A stretch of 64,000 nucleotides of DNA. Origin: Leptodontidium sp. MPI-SDFR-AT-0119 (Eukaryota > Ascomycota > Leotiomycetes > Helotiales > Leptodontidiaceae). A program made the translations under genes and the position numbers. Below are positions 46,198-56,438 of the stretch, piece after piece (positions within the stretch are counted from its first letter, which is position 1; every line of letters begins with the position of its first letter). The stretch covers positions 62,001 through 126,000 of the forward strand of contig JAHLEZ010000050.1 in NCBI GenBank assembly GCA_020726505.1, written 5' to 3'. The notes under the pieces were generated by a model that worked only from the letters and a program-made list of their open reading frames with translations, made no database searches and had not been told where the DNA came from.

Positions 46198-47305
46198 ATG
46201 GAGTACTCTGTGCCTCACTGCAGTATCTGCTTGTCCTCGGAAGATCTGGACCTCTGTTGTCCAAATGAGGCGTGTGTGATGCCGTATGTTTGCCTCCCTT
46301 GTCGGCGTTTGCTCTCTAGCCCATACTATAGCTGCTGGCTTCGGCCGCTCTCCCTCGATATTTTGCAGGATGCTGCGGCAGGGATAGAACCCCGCCGCTC
46401 CTATCTCGTTAATACCCCGCCACCGATTACATCGCATCAGCGACGCCTGCCTTCGCGGGGCGAGTCTTCTTCTCCTCAACAACAACGTGAAGCTGCTCAA
46501 CTAGCCTTGCCTTCTTCGTATCGGGAGGTTACTGAGCTATCAAGCGCGGGGCCTTCTCGTACCTACATTGAGATCAGAGATGATACTATAGAGCCAGAGG
46601 AGGGATCTCGGCAGGATCGAGCCATTTCGATTACCGACGATGGAGAGACTCCACTTGCTACTGGTTCGTTTGATATCTTACCCCGCGCTCTCTCCTTTCT
46701 CCCGTCTAATTAACCTCTTCCTAGCGCCTCCTCCGGCTATAGGTGAGCCATGGTGCCCCACAGGGTGCCAGACTCGACTCCACCCTATCCTGAACTTTCG
46801 GGAGTTCGACTCCAATGAGTATACGTTACCTCATATGGTCCAATGCCCTCGACGTGATGGGAGGTTAGAGGACGGTTACGCGGTCCGGGTCGGGACTGGG
46901 AACCCCTTGGCTGAGAAGCTCCCTGGGATGCACCCCCTGTTCCGCCGGGCTCACGTTTTTGTCTTTGTGCCTGTTCGGGAGGGGGGACCAGAGCGTCGTA
47001 TACGCAGGCACTTCCTGCTAGACGAGGACCCTAGCCAACGGGTCCACTTGCCACACCCTATGTTAGCTCAGGTGCCTAACCCGAAGTGGCTCATCCTAAA
47101 CCCACCCTTCGCCTACGCACCGGTTGATGTTAACTGGAACCTGATTATCAAGTACGCCTTTATTGGGGATAGATCACCGATTGGGCATGCTGCTAAGGAG
47201 GGCGAGCTGTACCGGGGCTTGGGGCTGGCGCCAGCCGTAGAGTCAGAGCCGGAGCCGGAGCCCGAGTCAGAGTTTGTTGATATTGATAAGGTTATCTCAG
47301 GGTAG
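46198..47305 (+). CDS. Cys-rich hypothetical protein, two exons (348 aa)
   Basis: Join 46198-46663 and 46725-47305; the 61-nt intron starts GTTCGT, contains CTAAT and ends TAG, and the frame is kept. The N-terminus has a dense Cys cluster, HCSICLSSEDLDLCC followed by CVMPYVCLPC, spaced like a RING/PHD-type zinc site but matching neither exactly. The middle is Ser/Pro/Gln-rich. The C-terminal half is ordered (EPWCPTGCQTRLHP; HVFVFVPVREGGPERR; PKWLILNPPFAYAPV) and ends in an acidic Glu/Pro tail. Not recognised. No stop lesions, unlike its neighbours, so it may be under selection. Confidence 0.6.
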
Positions 47306-47471
47306 TTTGTAAGACTAGATTACGAATCAAAGGCTTTTCTCTTCCTCCTCTCATCTCCTGTGATTACTCTACGAAGAAGGAAGAGAGGTCGTAAAACGTT
47401 AAGCGAGACCAAGTCAACACATACCATACCGGGATTTAAGCGAGAGGTTGATGCCTCGACTCCTTAGGCAC

Positions 47472-47510
47472 ACCTCGATCTCCGCTAGAAATTCTAGCGG
47501 AGATCGAGGT
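47472..47510. repeat. perfect 19-bp palindrome, 1-base loop
   Basis: ACCTCGATCTCCGCTAGAA, loop A, then the exact reverse complement. It is the best-preserved member of the dispersed GATCTCCGCTAGA family. A mutated copy (TTAATCTCTACTAGG with matching right arm) lies at 47553-47585. Confidence 0.9.
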
Positions 47511-47872
47511 TTAGTATTAGCCGGAGTATACTACCCTAATTAGAGATATACCTTAATCTCTACTAGGAATTCTAATAGAGATTAACCCGCTAATCTTTAC
47601 GTAAGATAAGGGGGGGATATATTAAGGCATAAACTTGTTACTTACTAGTATTATCTCCTACTACGTTTACTTAACGACCGCATAAGTGCTCTTGTCTCTT
47701 TATAACCTCTAGTACTTTCCCTTGCTTCAGTCATTACTAACTTTAATATGTCATCGAGAGGTTCCCCGCCTATTTTAGTTTCTTTATATATACTAGAGAG
47801 GCATACGTAAGCAGTGAGTTTAATCCTACGTTTAAAATTAAGCCTATAACTTTAATAAGTTTAGGAGGGGAG

Positions 47873-48119
47873 TATAACGCTTGCCCTAGAAAGACGGCAA
47901 TCACGTGTAACTAACGCCTCACATATCAACACAAGACATATGACGATACTAAGCATCAACTTAGAATCTACAACCATAGAGGAAAGAAGGTAAGGAAGGA
48001 AGAAGTCTATATACAAGAGGTCGGTCTGTCTCGTACCATGGTAATCTCGGTACGTCCCGATCGGGCAGTACTAAGTGGAGCCGGTGGAAATGAGGCTCTG
48101 GGCAGTGCCGGTCGTCACA
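47873..48119 (-). mobile_element. solo LTR, second copy, opposite orientation, with 5-bp duplication
   Basis: Reverse complement of the 21499-21747 LTR. It is flanked by GGGAG at 47868-47872 and 48120-48124. Its terminus reads TATAACG instead of TGTGACG, two TG-to-TA changes consistent with RIP. Confidence 0.85.
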
Positions 48120-48123
48120 GGGA

Positions 48124-48780
48124 GTCGAGTGTTACGTTAAAGTTCTCCTTGGTTTGCCTGCTTACTTAAGAGAGTCAAGTGTTACGTTGAAGTTCTCCTT
48201 GGCCTACTTAGGGGAGGGGGGCCCCCTTGAGTGCTGCGTTGAAGTTCTCCTTGAGTACTACGTTAAAGTCCTCCTTGAGTGCCGCGTTGAAGTTCTCCTT
48301 AGTTAGCCTGCCTAGGAGAGTCGAGTGCTGTGTTGGAGATCTCCTTGAGTGCTACGTTGGAGTCGTCCTTGAGTGCTGCGTTGGAGTCGTCCTTGAGTGC
48401 TGCGTTGGAGTCGACCTTGAGTGTTGCGTTGAAGTCGCCGTCCCTTGAGTGCTGCGTTGGAGTCGACCTTGAGTGTTGCGTTGAAGTCGCCGTCCCTTGA
48501 GTGCTGCGTTGGAGTCGACCTTAAGTGTTGCGTTGAAGTCGCCGTCCCTTGAGTGTTGCGTTGAAGTCGCCGTCCCTTGAGTGTTGCGTTGAAGTCGCCG
48601 TCCCTTGAGTGCTGCGTCAAAGTCGCCGTCTCCTTGAGTGCTATGTTAAAGCCCTCCCCCCCTTGAGTGCTGCGTTGGAGCCTTCCTCCCCTTGAGTGCT
48701 GCGTTGGAGCGAGCCGTCCCCCCCTTGAGTGCTGCGTTGGAGCCTTCCTCCCCTGGAGTGCTACGTTGGAGCCCTCCTTC
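48124..48780 (+). repeat. 24-bp minisatellite array 1
   Basis: Units close to CCTTGAGTGCTGCGTTGGAG plus TCGT, with variable spacers (CTCC, CGCCGTCC, CCTCCTCCCC). Diverged monomers recur near 51110-51200 and 57640-57960. Confidence 0.85.
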
Positions 48781-48872
48781 CCTAAGGGTTATATCTAATG
48801 AAATAAGCAAAAGGCACCATCAATCCCCCCCACCTTGACTGAATAGTCAAGTGGGAGAAGTCTTTACTTCAC

Positions 48873-49002
48873 GGTTTTATGGTGCAGTGGTTAGCACATG
48901 GAGCGTATACCTCCAAGACTTAGGTTCAATTCCTAATAAGACCCCTATGTCCAAAATCGTCTCCCCAAGCAATTGGAGGGTCGATTTTGGGTGTACTTTT
49001 TT
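48873..49002 (+). ncRNA. tRNA-like RNA plus hairpin plus T6, copy 1
   Basis: 48873-48943 folds as a 71-nt tRNA: 7-bp acceptor (GGTTTTA/TAAGACC, one G-U), D stem GTGC/GCAC, anticodon stem TGGAG/CTCCA with loop CGTATAC, T stem TTAGG/CCTAA. A box TGGTGCAGTGG and B box GGTTCAATTCC match consensus. Loop position 33 is G rather than T, so a decoding tRNA (anticodon TAT) is doubtful. It is followed by a hairpin CCAAAATCG...CGATTTTGG (48951-48990) and T6 (48997-49002). Probably tRNA-derived and pol III transcribed. Confidence 0.65.
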
Positions 49003-49136
49003 GTTCTTTTCTTTTTTATCTAGGTGCTCTTATCTCTCTATGCCTCTAGGCCAAGCTAGGCGGGACGGTGTGGCCTGATGAGACGCTCTCGGCTTGACTG
49101 GCGAAGGCTTGCACTCGTGCCAAGGCCGATAAGCGT

Positions 49137-49556
49137 TGAAGTCGTCCTCCCCTTGAGTGCTGCGTTGCGGTCCCCCTCCCCTTGAGTGCTGCGTTGGAGT
49201 CCTCCTCTCCTTGAGTGCTGCGTTAGAGTCGTCCTTGAGTGCTGCATTGAAGTCGTCCCTGAGTGCTGCATTGAAGTCGTCCTTGAGTGCTGCGTTGGAG
49301 TCGTCCTTGAGTGCTGCGTTGGAGTCGTCCTTGAGTGCTGCGTTGAAGTCGTCCTTGAGTCCTCCCCTTGAGTGCTGCGTTGAAGCCGTCCTTGAGTGCT
49401 GCGTTGGAGTCGTCCTTGAGTGCTGCATTGAAGTCGTCCTTGAGTGCTGCGTTGGAGTCCTCCTCTCCTTGAGTGCTGCGTTGGAGCCTTCCTCCCCTTG
49501 AGTGCTGCGTTGGAGCCTTCCTCCCCTTGAGTGCTACGTTCGAGTCCTCCTTCCCT
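49137..49556 (+). repeat. 24-bp minisatellite array 2
   Basis: Same unit family as array 1. Array plus following tRNA-like cassette forms a duplicated block of about 770 bp (48.1-49.1 and 49.1-49.9 kb). Confidence 0.85.
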
Positions 49557-49645
49557 AAGGGTTATATCTAATGAAATAAGCAAAAGGCACCATCAATCCC
49601 CCCCACCTTGACTGAATGGTCAAGTGGGAGAAGTCTTTACTTCAC

Positions 49646-49773
49646 GGTTTTATGGTGCAGTGGTTAGCACATGGAGCGTATACCTCCAAGACTTAGGTTC
49701 AATTCCTAATAAGACCCCTATGACCAAAATCGTCTCCCCAAGTAATTGGAGGGTCGATTTTGGTTGTACTTTT
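49646..49773 (+). ncRNA. tRNA-like RNA plus hairpin plus T4, copy 2
   Basis: 49646-49716 is identical in outline to copy 1, with the same A and B boxes; hairpin at 49724-49763 and T4 at 49770-49773. Flanks are shared with copy 1 from about 49550 to 49910. Confidence 0.65.
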
Positions 49774-50279
49774 GTATCCTTTTCTTTTTTATCTAGGTGC
49801 TCTCATCTCTCCATGCCTCTAGGCCAAGCTAGACAGGACGGTGTGGCCTGATGAGACGCGTCTCGGCTTGACTGGCGACGGCTTGCACTCGTGCCAAGGC
49901 CGATAAGCTGACCGATTTCTCCTAGGAGTCTAGTAGAGCTGTGTGGGATAGGAGTAAGGCTTCTTCTATTGTTCTCCTACATGCCGGGTAGAAGCCTCAG
50001 GTTAATGGGCACCTGTCCGCGGACCGAGAGGCCATGCAGCTCTACCTTACACAATAACACTGTTCCCGTGGTATTCTGAGCTAGTTCTGGGATGCTTAAT
50101 CTGATTGGCGGTGGTGTATACCGGGTAAAGAGAGGTGTTAGGTTTGCCGCGAGCCCTATAGAGAAGCGCGACCAGCCAACGTTATATTTGTCCTGCCGGC
50201 CGCATAGCGGAAGGATGGAATTCACCGGGCCAAAAGAGGTCCTACGCTACTGTTCTTACGTATTCTCGGATCTTTTTAG

Positions 50280-51579
50280 GGTTTAGGGTTACTCCTTGGG
50301 GTTCAAATTTAACTAAACAACCCTATAAATTAAATAAATATAAATATTAAAGATAGTTAAATATTAATATAATAATTAAGTTCTAAAACGTTAGGACTAA
50401 ATAATATATACTTGTTACGGTATAAAGGTCACGGGTTAAGGAGACAAGTAAAAGTCGTATACGGCATGTGACGGAGTAGAGAATGCGACCTAGTAGGCTA
50501 AATCAGGACTAGCGCATTCTTGGTCCCTACCACCTACACCTATAAAGACAGGAACTCGAGCTAGCTATGCAGCTCTTCTTTCCTCGTCTTTTCTACTAGA
50601 TACCAAGCGTACCTTTAGGTCCAAATACAAGTCTAGTACTCTCTTGCCTTTTCAAGGAGTGCCATCGTATCAACCGGAGGCTAGCCGTAATAAGGAGCTT
50701 ATACTAGCTCCTACTTGAGTAGTCACGGATTTGGTAGAATATGTTAAGTCGTGTTTTAATAATAGTCCTAAAGTTAGTTAGTAATTACGTATACTAATTA
50801 TAAGGAATAGTTGTATAATTAATATAACGGGGTCTTAATATTGATTTTAGATTAGGGATATAAATGGATTTGAATATTAATTTTGAATTGGTGATATAAA
50901 ATGATGTAAACGTTAATTCTAGTTTAGTAGTGCTAGGCCACCTAAGGGGGAAAAGTCAGCTTTAGTAAACTAGTCCTCGCTAATTGAGTAAAACGTATCA
51001 AGTGGTATTTTAATAATAAATTTGAAGCTATCGATTGATTAATTAAAGTAAGCAATTGCGTTTAATGATTACTATCCAGGCGGCTTTGTTTTAAGGTAAT
51101 TGGGGAAGCCAAGTGCTACGTCAAAGTCCTGCGAGGCATTTGAAGAAGTCGAGTACTGTATTGAAGTCTTGCGAGGGATTTGGGGGAGTCGAGTGCTCGT
51201 TGTGGCTTTAGTAGTCTATTGACTTTTGCGCCATAGCTTTTGAGTCTTGACACCTTAGGCATGACTTGATCTCCGCTGAAATTTTATCGTATCTAACATA
51301 TGATTAACAAGCTAAAGTGTTTGTTCCCTTGAAAAAAAAATAAAAAAAAATATAAAAATAAAAATATTATATTTTAATTTTCTACCTAAGAAATGAGAGT
51401 TAAGAAATATAAATAAAATGCAGGAGAAACCCGAAACCCCCTTTCCTAAAATAAAAAAAATAAAAAACCTAAGCGAAAACAACAAGAGTACTCCCGCATT
51501 CTTTATATTAAACGCTTCTATATTAACCCTAACCTTATAGCTATCTTGCTAATTATATTTGTATCTATTGCTATTTGAT
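50280..51579. other. non-coding AT-rich stretch with repeat monomers
   Basis: No gene. An LTR-like segment (TGTTACGG near 50414; CCGTAATA near 50690) is possible but lacks a convincing target duplication. Minisatellite monomers lie near 51110-51200, followed by a half copy of the GATCTCCGCT palindrome near 51268. Confidence 0.5.
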
Positions 51580-52441
51580 CTACTTCTCGTCAGGGCAAAG
51601 GAGAGGAACATCCAAAAAGGCACAGAAGCCAGCAAAAATCCCTACGAGGCTAAACCGGGCACTTAAAGCCCGCTTAGTTGGAACACTAAGTAATGAACCA
51701 TCTAGCTCCTTCCCAAGGCAGAAATTCCGGCTGCTTGTACCGTCGGCCGCTTGAGGATAGAGACAAATAGCAGTGCTTGGAGCCGGACCGCCATCTTGCT
51801 GTGCTTGAACTGCACGGACGGCATTACCACCAGAGTTTGCAGACGCTTTATAAGTATCAAATATCATGCCAGCGAGGAAGGCTAAGTCGATCGTTGACTT
51901 AGGAGCAATAACTTCGAGTGTCGCGCCGCCGACCGTGGTCTTCAGGCCACTAAAGACAGTGTCGTGGTTGCTGTCATCAAAGGTAGTATTTAGGTTGGCC
52001 AAGATCGAGTCGAGCAAGGCCGTGAATTGAGGGATGGTCAGAGGAGCTACCGCCTGGCCCGCAGTCGAGGGGATGTCTGCGACGGAGACGCGGTCGACAG
52101 AGAAACACGGGGATTCTTAATAACACCAGCCAGCTGAGCAGAACATGTCCGATTGCTTAGCTCCGATCGCAGAGCTAGCTTAGTCCGAGTACGCCTGGTA
52201 CTGGTCAAGGACCGCCTGGACGTCGGCAGGAAGGTTGCTCGGCTCGTGGTCCAACCCCCCCAGGTTTAGCCCAGCAATAGCCTGGGCTACGGCTTGAACA
52301 CCCGCAAGAGGAGACCTCGAGTTTACCTTGGCTGGGAAGGCGATGGCGGTAGAAACGCCAGCCAAACCGATCGCGAGGCGCTAGGAGGGCAAGTTAGCTT
52401 ATCCTAGTATATAAGAAATGATTGCTTACTGAGTATTACAT
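51580..52441 (-). pseudogene. decayed gene for a small secreted protein (270 codons)
   Basis: Proposed join on the minus strand: 52441-52430 and 52380-51580, with a 49-nt intron (GTAAGC...CTAACTT...CTAG). The N-terminus then reads as a signal peptide, with AIGLAGVSTAIAFPA. In-frame TAA occurs at codon 2 and near 52183 and 52117, all where Gln fits. The rest of the frame is clean to 51580, with a Cys pair pattern (AICLYPQ...NFCLGK) and a hydrophobic C-terminal segment (FSLVGIFAGFCAFL). Unknown family. The stops look like CAA-to-TAA changes. Confidence 0.6.
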
Positions 52442-53301
52442 CTCGGGAGTAAGAAAGAAAGGGTCGGAGGTTAGAGCGTGAAGGAGTAGCCAGGCTAAAG
52501 TCGCAAAAATACGAATATAAAAAGAAGAGCTTAAGGATTGCGTCGTCCGGATGTTTATATGTAGTATACTAAGCTGGGGATATAGTATTTATTAGATAGG
52601 AATGATAGAACAAGTGAAGAGGATCGGGCAACGCTTTATATACAACTCTCGGTTCTCGTCTTTAGCCCTCTATTCTTAGCTGGGAGCCCAGCCCAGGCGA
52701 AAATGCCTAAAGGATTGTATCACATATAGTAGTCTTTAGCCGAGGGAAATTAGTCGTTAAGAAAACGAGTCCGGGGCCGCGCTAGCCAACTGATGCTATG
52801 TGTACACCTGATCCTTTAGAGCTGGGGATACTCGGCTTAACGTGGCGTATAAAAAGCAAAGGATATAATTTTGAACCCTAACTAAGCAGCGGCAGTTATT
52901 TCCGGCATAGTAGCTGCTAGCGATGCTAAAAAGGGGTGTTGGGTAGGTGTCGTGTTAGTAGCCTGGGACGGGAGGCGCAGCCTTGTCAGCCTCGCCTCGA
53001 CGGCCGCTCGCTTCAAGGCGGCTAGGGCCACGGCCTGGCCATGGCCAAGCAATGAAACAAACAGTATACGGCACGGGTTGAGGAGGATCAGGCGCTTAAT
53101 TTTATGTAAGCTCTGGCCATGTTTTTGTCCTTAAGCGGCTTTGACGTAAAGCTCTCGGCGTTGGTTTCTATTTCCTTCTGCCTCTCTTTAACACCGGGCA
53201 ACCGCAACACAAGAAATAACCCTCCTATACCCAACTTTGCCCAGACCAGGACCCCCTCCGATACGCCGCCTCCTTTATCTTGAGTTTACAAAGCAGCCGA
53301 T
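52442..53301. other. intergenic, no gene supported
   Basis: A GC-richer island near 52960-53050 contains short ORFs on both strands but none with protein-like character. The end is upstream of the RTA1 gene. Confidence 0.45.
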
Positions 53302-54363
53302 ATGTCGTCTATTGGAATAGCAATTCTCGCAGCAGTTATGTTTGCAATTGTTGCTGGCGCCTTGATATACCGAACACTTAAACTTCGCGCATGGTTCTTT
53401 TATATGATGATTGTCGCAGGAGTAGGTAAGTCCTAACTGCTTATGAGAGGCTGAACAAAGAGAAAAACTAACCGCCAGTAATAGTGGAAACCTTTGGGTT
53501 CTTTTCCCGAGCATACTGGACAGCACACCCGGGTAGCGTCTTTGCGTTCTTGACGAGCTATATATCTATCATGTAACCGCGAATTCCAGAGGATGAGTGC
53601 AAGAGACAATGGCTGACTTGTTAACGCCAGACTCGGTCCTTCCTTTGCAGCCGCTGGTTGCTATATAGCATTCAGCCGGCTCCTCCGCTTTGTAACACCG
53701 GAAGCACGGTACAACGCACGATCGCTATGGTTGCCACCGACTTGGATTACCTTTGTTTTTGTTTCAGCCGATGTCGGCTCGTTTTGTGTCCAGCTGTTAG
53801 GCTTGCTTGTAGTCGCGGAGGCATATACTTCAAGCAGCCCCCCGGAAGGCACCCCGAATACCATTGGAAACGGCACGAATATTCTCAAGCTAGGATTGCT
53901 TATGCAGTTGCTTTGCTTTGGGATCTTTAGTATTCTCGGGGCGAGATTTCTATATATTGGACGGAGCTGGGCTACGCCTGGCCGGACCGAGTGGCGATTA
54001 CTTGGCTGGGTAATTCTTGGGTCTGCAGCACTTATCACGGTACACCGAGGCTCTTGTAGGTCTTGCGCTGCTTACGAATGCTAACGCTAAATAGTACCGC
54101 GCAATTTACCGAGTAATTGAATTCTCGGGGACCGCTACTAGCTCATATATTATGCAGCACGAATGGCTCTTTTGGACTTGTGAGGCGCTCCCTATGCTCT
54201 GTAAGTAACCGTCCGAGTCTGAGTAAACCGACTGAATCTAGCACTAATAGTCACGATAGTAGTCTTCCTCGCCTTTGTCTTTGTTAACCCTGGAAGCTAT
54301 TTTCCCAAGGCATTATTAGGGATCCGGAGGTCCAAGAGTAAACTAAGCACGATACTTGTATAA
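53302..54363 (+). CDS. RTA1-family membrane protein, five exons (281 aa)
   Basis: Join 53302-53425, 53479-53572, 53631-54039, 54095-54200, 54251-54363; four GT-AG introns of 50-58 nt, total 282 codons in frame. RTA1 proteins are seven-helix plasma-membrane proteins linked to lipid translocation and tolerance of toxic compounds. Visible hallmarks: IVETFGFFSRAY, a VSADVGSFCVQLLG segment, GLLMQLLCFGIFSIL, YRAIYRVIEFSGT and ALPMLFTIVVFLAFVFVNPG. Hydrophobic segments are spaced as in the family. The N-terminus is slightly short; an in-frame TGA lies just upstream (53281). No internal stops. Confidence 0.85.
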
Positions 54364-54460
54364 AATCATTATCTGTCAAATAATATTATTTATTAAAATC
54401 TGCGCGTTCGAGGTACATATCGTCTTAGGGTTTTGTGTTAAGGAAGTGTGCCGGTGTTGA

Positions 54461-54481
54461 GGGGGGGGGGGGGGGGGGGGG
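54461..54481 (+). repeat. G21 homopolymer
   Basis: Twenty-one consecutive G. Possibly length-variable or an assembly weak point. 54364-55448 otherwise holds no supported gene; an ORF at 54788-55015 has no recognisable features. Confidence 0.8.
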
Positions 54482-55448
54482 TTCTCTTCTACCCCGCAAC
54501 CAAAATGCTAACTATTCCTCAACTGCCCTTCGTTTGGCCCTCACATTTCGAGCTACTCAATCAATGCCTTGGGGCACGTTTCAGTTGTGTATCTGCGCCA
54601 CTATTTTGTGCTTGCTTCTCTAACCAACAGCGGCCTCGGATGCAGCCCCCAACGGTGGCCTCAAACGTAGCCCCCGGGACCAACTAACGGTGGCGCAACC
54701 CACAAGAGAGTACCAGCCACCTCCTTGTTACTAAAGCCCCGTTGGAACAAACTTCTTGTGGCAAGCGGCTAGGGTACTAGGCCACAGATGATAGAGTATG
54801 AGGAACTTGAGGCTAGAAAACACCCATACCCCTATAGTAAGAGCGTAATAGAAAGGGTACGGCGGCCTGCTCGTCCTTCTCTTCGCTACCCAACATCATG
54901 TACCTTGGGGCTAGGGCGGATTCTTGAGTCGGAGGGAGGGTCTCGGCCGGTTCATGGTAATATTTGGCGCCTATGTTTACGCGCCTTGCATCTCTTTTTT
55001 CCTCGCATAGGCTGATGATAAATATGTTGGCCTCTGACCTACGGCGTAGTCGTGCTAAGCCTAGAAGCAGGCTTTACATTAAGCTGATGAAACTTTCTAT
55101 TTCTAGCAAGGCATACGAATAATATCTTTGGGAAGGAGCCGTCTAGTAATATAAGAACCTCTAGGTTTTCTACTCCAAGGTAATTTGACTTTATATCAAT
55201 ATCATTTATCCTTTTTTATTCTGATCTTCTCTCACGTATCCAAAATCCCACACGAGTTTGGTCCTTTCTACTCTCAACCTCGGTTCTACATTAGTTCTTC
55301 AAGTTGCGATATCTACATTAGGTAAATTACTAAAGGAGTGATACCTTATTATCTTTCATTGTTCAAGAAGCCCCAGCTAATATTTTGCCTCGGAAAGCCC
55401 CCTCTTTCGGAAGCATACTTCGGAGCTCTCGCGTCTCGTATCGCTATT

Positions 55449-55991
55449 ATGTTTGCCACTTTCTTGCAGCAGGCTGCTCTCGTGACCCTCTTATTGGGTC
55501 AGCTCACGCTAGGAGCCGTTCCAGCAAAGCAGTACGATGGCCGATATGTTACCTTGTCGGACAACGGCATTGGGGGCACCTACCCGGGCGCCGGTGTTAG
55601 CATAACAAACCCGGAGATTGCTCAACTCGCAAAAGATGCAATACTTAATGCAAGAGCAGTGGCGCGAGAAGCAAGGAAACCGGAACCCAAGACCCTCGCG
55701 GTATATATTAATCCACAAGGCGACTTGATTCTTGGTGGAAGTGGAGGAGGGACTAGCAGGGATGCGGAGGCTAATATACTAGCCATATGCGCCGAGCAAG
55801 GGCTTCCGTTTGAGGGAGGCAGGATCGTCAGTTGGAATTTTACTTTCAAGTACTTTATACCAGCGTGTGCTGATTGCCAAGTTATCCTTTTAGCTCATGG
55901 TGAGATTAAGGATATGATCGAGGACTTTAGGCAGTATAGAGATCGTCGCCGCTCTGTAATCGACAAAGCGGCCTGGGATTTGGAATTTTGA
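55449..55991 (+). CDS. secreted protein with cytidine-deaminase-like fold signature (180 aa)
   Basis: The start at 55449 is chosen because MFATFLQQAALVTLLLGQL forms a clear signal peptide; the frame is open further upstream. After cleavage, a helix (EIAQLAKDAILNARAVARE) precedes two strands (LAVYINPQGDLILGG), a helix with RDAEANIL, a strand (RIVSWNF) and PACADC followed by a helix. This order matches deaminase-fold proteins, where H/C-A-E and P-C-x2-C bind zinc. Here the first ligand position is Asp (DAE), so catalysis is uncertain. Secreted deaminase-like proteins include toxins and effectors; function here is inference only. Confidence 0.6.
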   Translation: MFATFLQQAALVTLLLGQLTLGAVPAKQYDGRYVTLSDNGIGGTYPGAGVSITNPEIAQLAKDAILNARAVAREARKPEPKTLAVYINPQGDLILGGSGGGTSRDAEANILAICAEQGLPFEGGRIVSWNFTFKYFIPACADCQVILLAHGEIKDMIEDFRQYRDRRRSVIDKAAWDLEF

Positions 55992-56438
55992 TTATATAGT
56001 ACAAGGGTTTGATACCCGAGGGCGTATTTCTCTATTTAAATAAGAGTCCTACTCTATTCTTAACAGTCTTTTCCCCCCCTCTAAGTTTTCATCTTATTAC
56101 TTTTATTTTTCTTGTTGTATTAATTGTAACCTCCGGTAGGCCCTTATAGTACGCACTTGAACTTCGTGCCTAAGGTGGCTTATGTTTATAGTAATATCTT
56201 GTTTCGATTTGACGTATATCTATCAGTTGATGTCACGTGGCTTTAGCGCTGTTTCGAATCGCAAGGGGAAGCTAGGCTGAGGCCAGCTAATCATTATTTT
56301 TAGACTACGCCACGCGTTAAGTGGAACCTGTTCTTTCTAACATCAGTTATTTTATATAAGGCCGCATCTCCCTCTTTTCCCTCTTTTGCATTTAACCCTA
56401 TTATATCTTTATCTTCTCTTTACCCTTAAGAGTTCACC

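Noticed and set aside
48873..48943. A functional tRNA-Ile(TAT)
   Set aside because: The fold is good, but position 33 is G instead of T and the sequence is part of a duplicated repeat, so it is listed as tRNA-like.
48227..49583. ORFs of repeated LECCVGVV or NAALKDDS type
   Set aside because: Readings through the 24-bp minisatellite on both strands; no start context and no non-repetitive domain.
50414..50700. Solo LTR starting TGTTACGG
   Set aside because: Ends are only loosely inverted and no 5-bp duplication fits.
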